From Pararhizobium capsulatum DSM 1112 (GTDB lineage: Bacteria > Pseudomonadota > Alphaproteobacteria > Rhizobiales > Rhizobiaceae): 64,000 bases of DNA. Position 1 is the first letter of the stretch; every line of letters begins with the position of its first letter. Of this stretch, positions 61,287 to 64,000 are shown one piece after another. Below the pieces are notes generated by a model. It did not search any database and had not been told where the DNA came from. It saw nothing but the letters and a program-made list of their open reading frames with translations. A program made the position numbers and the translations under genes. The stretch spans positions 1 through 64,000 of the forward strand of contig NZ_JAUSVF010000005.1 of assembly GCF_030814475.1 (NCBI RefSeq). Reading direction: 5' to 3'.

Positions 61287-61649
61287 ATGCCTTTTTATCT
61301 TGTGACCCACACCAGCCTTATCGAAGCTGACAACGAGACGCATGCCGCTGAAAAGGCAGTTGATCTTATCAGAGGCGATGCACCGCTAATGTTTAGCATC
61401 AAATCCGACGAGGAAACCATCAAGCGCATTACCGTAGCTGGGAAACCGGCCGATACAGACACGCATTCCGTAGAAGACTGTGGCAGCTTTTCAGAACCGG
61501 CACTTCAACCTTCTTCCGATATTCCAGAAAAGGCCGAAAATGCTTCTGGAGAAGTAAGGCGGCCGATCCGAAAAAACGGCCCCCTGTTGCAGTTAAGCCT
61601 GACGATAGGAGTGGTGGTCCTCCTGGTGGTTGTGTTTTTCACAGCTTGA
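61287..61649 (+). CDS. Hypothetical protein with C-terminal membrane anchor
   Basis: 120 aa. The N-terminal ~50 residues (PFYLVTHTSLIEADNETHAA then EKAVDLIRG, and MFSIKSDEETIKRITVAG) look like a small domain of rhizobial hypothetical proteins. A polar linker follows, and LLQLSLTIGVVVLLVVVFFT (~99-118) is a tail anchor. It lies behind a 280-bp stretch without a convincing gene. Ribosome site weak (GCGCGGGAC). Function unknown. Confidence 0.6.
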   Translation: MPFYLVTHTSLIEADNETHAAEKAVDLIRGDAPLMFSIKSDEETIKRITVAGKPADTDTHSVEDCGSFSEPALQPSSDIPEKAENASGEVRRPIRKNGPLLQLSLTIGVVVLLVVVFFTA

Positions 61650-62030
61650 CCGCAACAGACGTTGGGGGCGAACTCGACGTCAGGAAAGGGAGCACGAGGA
61701 ATTGTATGAAATGGCGGCGTAACCAGTCATAGAGCGCACCGACGAACGCCGTGGCGGCCGAACCATTTGATCACAGCGCGTTCCCAGATCGACGGGTCAC
61801 CGCAAAAAGCCGTCGCGGCCGAACTCCTCCCACCCGGCCAATGTCGAGCTTGGCTCGTTTGAGGTCGAAAGTGATATCGGCTCAGCATTCGAACGCTTTC
61901 AACGATCGGGTCAGCTTTGCCTTGAAGGCTGCCCGCCGTCGGTTCTCGCCTTCCTTGGGAGGGATAGGAAAGCGTCATTGCGGAAAAGGCTCCCATAGGT
62001 GACAACCGGGAGCGTTTTCTGTTTTTGATA
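61650..62030. other. Stretch without a supported gene, possible minus-strand remnant
   Basis: On the minus strand a frame running through about 61727-61800 reads DPSIWERAVIKWFGRHGVRR, with natural composition, but it has no clear start and is not recognised. The rest shows nothing clear. Probably decayed sequence left of the IS21 remnant. Confidence 0.35.
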
Positions 62031-62150
62031 CTACGCCCCGGCCGCGCTCCCTCCTAATGCTCCCCACGTCTTGCAGCCCTCATGGCTGCACCGATGCTCG
62101 AAATGCATTGGAGCCGTTAGTGCCATGCTCGTTGGTTCAACCGGCATCTT
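62031..62150 (-). pseudogene. Fragment of an unidentified small Cys-containing protein
   Basis: From ATG 62150 region: PVEPTSMALTAPMHFEHRCS then HEGCKTWGALGG, with a CxxxxC pair followed by Trp that resembles the zinc-binding start of small rhizobial hypothetical proteins. It stops at 62031. The upstream side is cut by the IS21 sequence at about 62150, so the gene was probably interrupted by insertion. Confidence 0.35.
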
Positions 62151-62153
62151 GAG

Positions 62154-62414
62154 ATGGCGGACATACTCGCTCTTGTCCTTCATCACGACGAACAGGTCGT
62201 CCTCAGGGCTGTGGAACTGGCTTTGGATGCGGGGGTGGCGACCAAGACGCATGTGCTGAACCTGCTGCATCGGCTGATCGACGGCAAGACAATCGATGGT
62301 CCCGACATCGATAGGCCACAGGCGCTGACCTTGCTGCGTGAACCCAAGGCCAACGTCGAACGCTATGATGGTGGCCTACGCGCCCGGATCGCAGGAGGTC
62401 GCCATGCGTCATGA
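62154..62414 (+). pseudogene. istA: C-terminal remnant of the IS21-family transposase IstA
   Basis: 86 codons: ADILALVLHHDEQVVLRAVE then LALDAGVATKTHVLNLLHRL, and [20 protein letters not shown]. These are the typical tail of IS21 transposases just before istB. The catalytic DDE domain and the HTH are missing; sequence left of 62150 is unrelated. Its stop overlaps the start of istB by 11 bp, as in intact IS21 elements. Confidence 0.82.
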
Positions 62415-63153
62415 TCCTGCCAGTGCCGCCGTCGTCATCATGCTGCGTAGCCTGAAGATGTATGGCATGGCCCAAGCCGTCACAGACCTGATCGAGCAAG
62501 GGGCTCCTGCCTTTGATGCGGCCGTGCCCATCCTGTCACAGTTGCTGAAGGCCGAGATGGCCGAGCGCGAGGTCCGCTCCATCGCCTATCACATGAAGGC
62601 CGCTCGCTTTCCTGCGTACAAAGACATCTCCGGCTTCGACTTCGCTGACAGCGAAATCACCGAGGCTACCGTGCGCCAACTGCACCGATGCGAGTTTATG
62701 GATGGGGCGCAGAACGTTGTCCTAATCGGTGGCCCTGGCACTGGAAAAACGCATGTCGCGACCGCTCTTGGAATCCAAGCCATCGAGCATCACCGCCGAA
62801 AGGTCCGCTTCTTCTCGACCATCGAACTGTTCAATGCGCTCGAGCAGGAGAAGGCCAAAGGCAAGGCGGGCCAGATCGCGGAGACCTTGGTCCGCCTCGA
62901 TCTGCTCATCCTGGACGGGTTGGGATACCTGCCGTTCAGCGCCTCAGGCGGCGCACTACTCTTCCACCTTCTGAGCAAGCTCTACGAGCGCACCAGCGTC
63001 ATCATCACAACCAATCTCAGCTTCAGCGAGTGGGCAACCGTCTTCGGCGACGCCAAGATGACGACCGCTCTGCTCGATCGTCTGACCCATCGTTGCCACA
63101 TCCTGGAAACCGGGAACGACAGCTTCCGCTTCACTCCTGTCGCGCGACGATAG
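62404..63153 (+). CDS. istB: IS21-family helper ATPase IstB
   Basis: 249 aa, full length. Walker [16 protein letters not shown] (~102-116), Walker [14 protein letters not shown] (~158-170), sensor region [18 protein letters not shown] (~199-216) and the C-terminal [15 protein letters not shown]. IstB is an AAA+ protein that helps IstA to transpose. With IstA lost the pair cannot move on its own. ATG 62404 follows AGGAGG. Confidence 0.93.
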   Translation: MRHDPASAAVVIMLRSLKMYGMAQAVTDLIEQGAPAFDAAVPILSQLLKAEMAEREVRSIAYHMKAARFPAYKDISGFDFADSEITEATVRQLHRCEFMDGAQNVVLIGGPGTGKTHVATALGIQAIEHHRRKVRFFSTIELFNALEQEKAKGKAGQIAETLVRLDLLILDGLGYLPFSASGGALLFHLLSKLYERTSVIITTNLSFSEWATVFGDAKMTTALLDRLTHRCHILETGNDSFRFTPVARR

Positions 63154-63207
63154 GATAGACGGATATCTCCTTGATTGCCGCAGCGCACGCTACATAGAGC
63201 GTCACTG

Positions 63208-63224
63208 CTGTCACTATCTGACAG
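63208..63224. promoter_or_regulatory. Operator-like palindrome upstream of the yafY-type gene
   Basis: CTGTCACTATCTGACAG is CTGTCA-N5-TGACAG, a perfect 6-5-6 dyad (GC on the outside extends it to 19 bp). It lies 26 bp before the ATG and just upstream of a TATAAT at 63238-63243, so binding would block the promoter. The same arrangement recurs at 63957-63973. Confidence 0.75.
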
Positions 63225-63249
63225 CAAGGCTAACTGATATAATCGGAAC

Positions 63250-63945
63250 ATGTCACGTTCTGAACGCCTTTTCGATCTTCTGCAGGTCTTGCGCCAGCAC
63301 CGTCGCCCCGTCAGCGGGATGGTCTTGGCTGAGCAAACCGGTGTCAGCATCCGCACACTTTATCGCGACATTGCCAGCCTTCAATCGATGGGGGCGATGG
63401 TGGATGGGGAGCCAGGAATTGGATATGTCCTGAAGCCCGGTTTCATGCTTCCCCCGTTGATGTTTACGCCAGAGGAAATCGAAGCGATTGTGCTTGGATC
63501 ACGATGGGTCGCTGAACGGACGGATAGCGGCCTGGGCAATGCAGCCCGTAGCGCGTTGACCCGCATAGCGTCGGTTTTACCATCCGATCTCCGAGATGAC
63601 CTTGAGGCATCTACTTTGGTAATAGGCCCCAGCACAGCAATTCCTACCGATACCGTCGATGTGGGCTTGTTGCGCAAGGCCATTCGGGCTGAACGAAAGC
63701 TGACGCTCATCTATCGCGATGCGACCGGCACAGCATCCGAACGGATTATCTGGCCATTTGCTCTTTCCTTCTTTGACGCCGTACGGATGCTGCTGGGCTG
63801 GTGCGAAATGCGCCAGGGTTTCCGGCATTTTCGCACAGATCGGATTGTTTCGGCTCAAATGAGCGAGACGCGCTATCCTGAGCGTCGACAGGCCCTTTTC
63901 AGAAAATGGCGCGAAGCCGAGGGCATTACCAAAAGATTCGATTGA
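63250..63945 (+). CDS. YafY-family transcriptional regulator (HTH + WYL domain)
   Basis: 231 aa. HTH_11 winged helix: ERLFDLLQVLRQHRRPVSGM (~5-24) and AEQTGVSIRTLYRDIASLQS (~27-46). The WYL part starts at ~140 (IRAERKLTLIYRDATGTASE) with the motif IIWPFALSFFDAVRMLLGWC in place of the canonical WYL core. Such proteins are usually repressors that sense small ligands or nucleotides. The start codon lies only 6 bp behind a TATAAT, suggesting a leaderless or nearly leaderless mRNA (inference). A matching palindrome stands on either side of the gene. Confidence 0.9.
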   Translation: MSRSERLFDLLQVLRQHRRPVSGMVLAEQTGVSIRTLYRDIASLQSMGAMVDGEPGIGYVLKPGFMLPPLMFTPEEIEAIVLGSRWVAERTDSGLGNAARSALTRIASVLPSDLRDDLEASTLVIGPSTAIPTDTVDVGLLRKAIRAERKLTLIYRDATGTASERIIWPFALSFFDAVRMLLGWCEMRQGFRHFRTDRIVSAQMSETRYPERRQALFRKWREAEGITKRFD

Positions 63946-63956
63946 TCATGGTAATA

Positions 63957-63973
63957 CTGCCATAAACTGACAG
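63957..63973. promoter_or_regulatory. Second operator-like palindrome downstream of the yafY-type gene
   Basis: CTGCCATAAACTGACAG has the form CTGCCA-N5-TGACAG, with one arm mismatch relative to the copy at 63208; outer bases ATA/TAT extend it. It lies 11 bp behind the yafY stop and presumably controls a gene starting just beyond the window. Confidence 0.7.
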
Positions 63974-64000
63974 TATGGTTTGCTAAAACCGCTTTAGTCC

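Noticed and set aside
61006..61287. 93-codon open frame ending at the start of the 61287 gene
   Set aside because: No likeness to any family, odd composition and overlap with the end of the 60852 frame; more likely read-through of decayed sequence.
1..64000. CRISPR arrays, tRNA or rRNA genes, riboswitches
   Set aside because: No regularly spaced repeats, no cloverleaf or rRNA-like sequence and no recognisable riboswitch core were noticed by eye.

Overview
The window looks like accessory DNA, probably a plasmid or second chromosome, from an alphaproteobacterium of the Rhizobiales (Rhizobium / Agrobacterium / Ochrobactrum / Sinorhizobium group). The reasons are the many ABC sugar and amino-acid uptake operons with LysR or LacI regulators, a fixNOQP-type cbb3 oxidase operon, FixJ-type regulators, GC-rich third codon positions, Rhizobiales-style dispersed intergenic repeats, and a high density of IS and gene remnants. 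The genus is not determined. No rRNA, tRNA, CRISPR array, replication origin or conjugation gene was seen.

Layout. (1) 0-7.7 kb, all minus strand: a LysR regulator, then a ribose/xylose-type ABC importer (binding protein, single-domain ATPase, permease), a TIM-barrel sugar isomerase, two Gfo/Idh/MocA dehydrogenases and a Dabb protein. This is probably a polyol, inositol or rare-sugar catabolic operon. (2) 7.7-9.8 kb: a cold-shock protein among broken genes and two related intergenic repeats. (3) 9.8-18.7 kb, plus strand: a LacI regulator, a perfect 20-bp operator, then an operon of FrlB-like SIS deglycase, ABC sugar importer, FrlD-like PfkB kinase and an FAD amine oxidase. This reads as a catabolic route for Amadori (fructosyl-amine) compounds. 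(4) 18.7-20.1 kb: TetR and carboxymuconolactone decarboxylase remnants, then a GNAT acetyltransferase.

(5) 20.4-33.7 kb: an unusual envelope/redox cluster. On the minus strand are an arylsulfatase, a periplasmic HAD phosphatase, an octaheme-HEAT-TPR cytochrome and two outer-membrane barrel proteins. An LssY-C-like protein converges on them. Divergent from them are a histidine kinase with a periplasmic-binding-like sensor, a FixJ-type regulator, a stand-alone receiver, two channel-like membrane proteins with altered pore motifs and a DUF2721 protein. A shared motif of about 21 bp precedes several of these transcription units. (6) 34.2-35.9 kb: a secreted nuclease, a terminator, a ThDP-enzyme remnant and a 109-bp inverted-repeat element. 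(7) 35.9-43.5 kb: a very GC-rich block with a hybrid histidine kinase, two OmpR-type regulators around a palindrome, and a 931-aa RTX calcium-binding repeat protein.

(8) 43.9-49.9 kb: two LysR regulators and a divergent operon of a biuret-hydrolase-like isochorismatase, GYD protein, polar amino-acid ABC importer and metallo-beta-lactamase-fold hydrolase. (9) 50-53.1 kb: an IS110 remnant, an IS5-type transposase with an amber codon, and nosL/apbE remnants of a nitrous-oxide reductase locus. (10) 53.5-60.7 kb: ccoNOQP, a 63-aa protein, a DUF2189 protein, ccoI and ccoS, without ccoG or a full ccoH. (11) 60.7-64 kb: small membrane/hypothetical proteins, an IS21 remnant with intact istB, and a YafY/WYL repressor flanked by two copies of the palindrome CTGYCA-N5-TGACAG.
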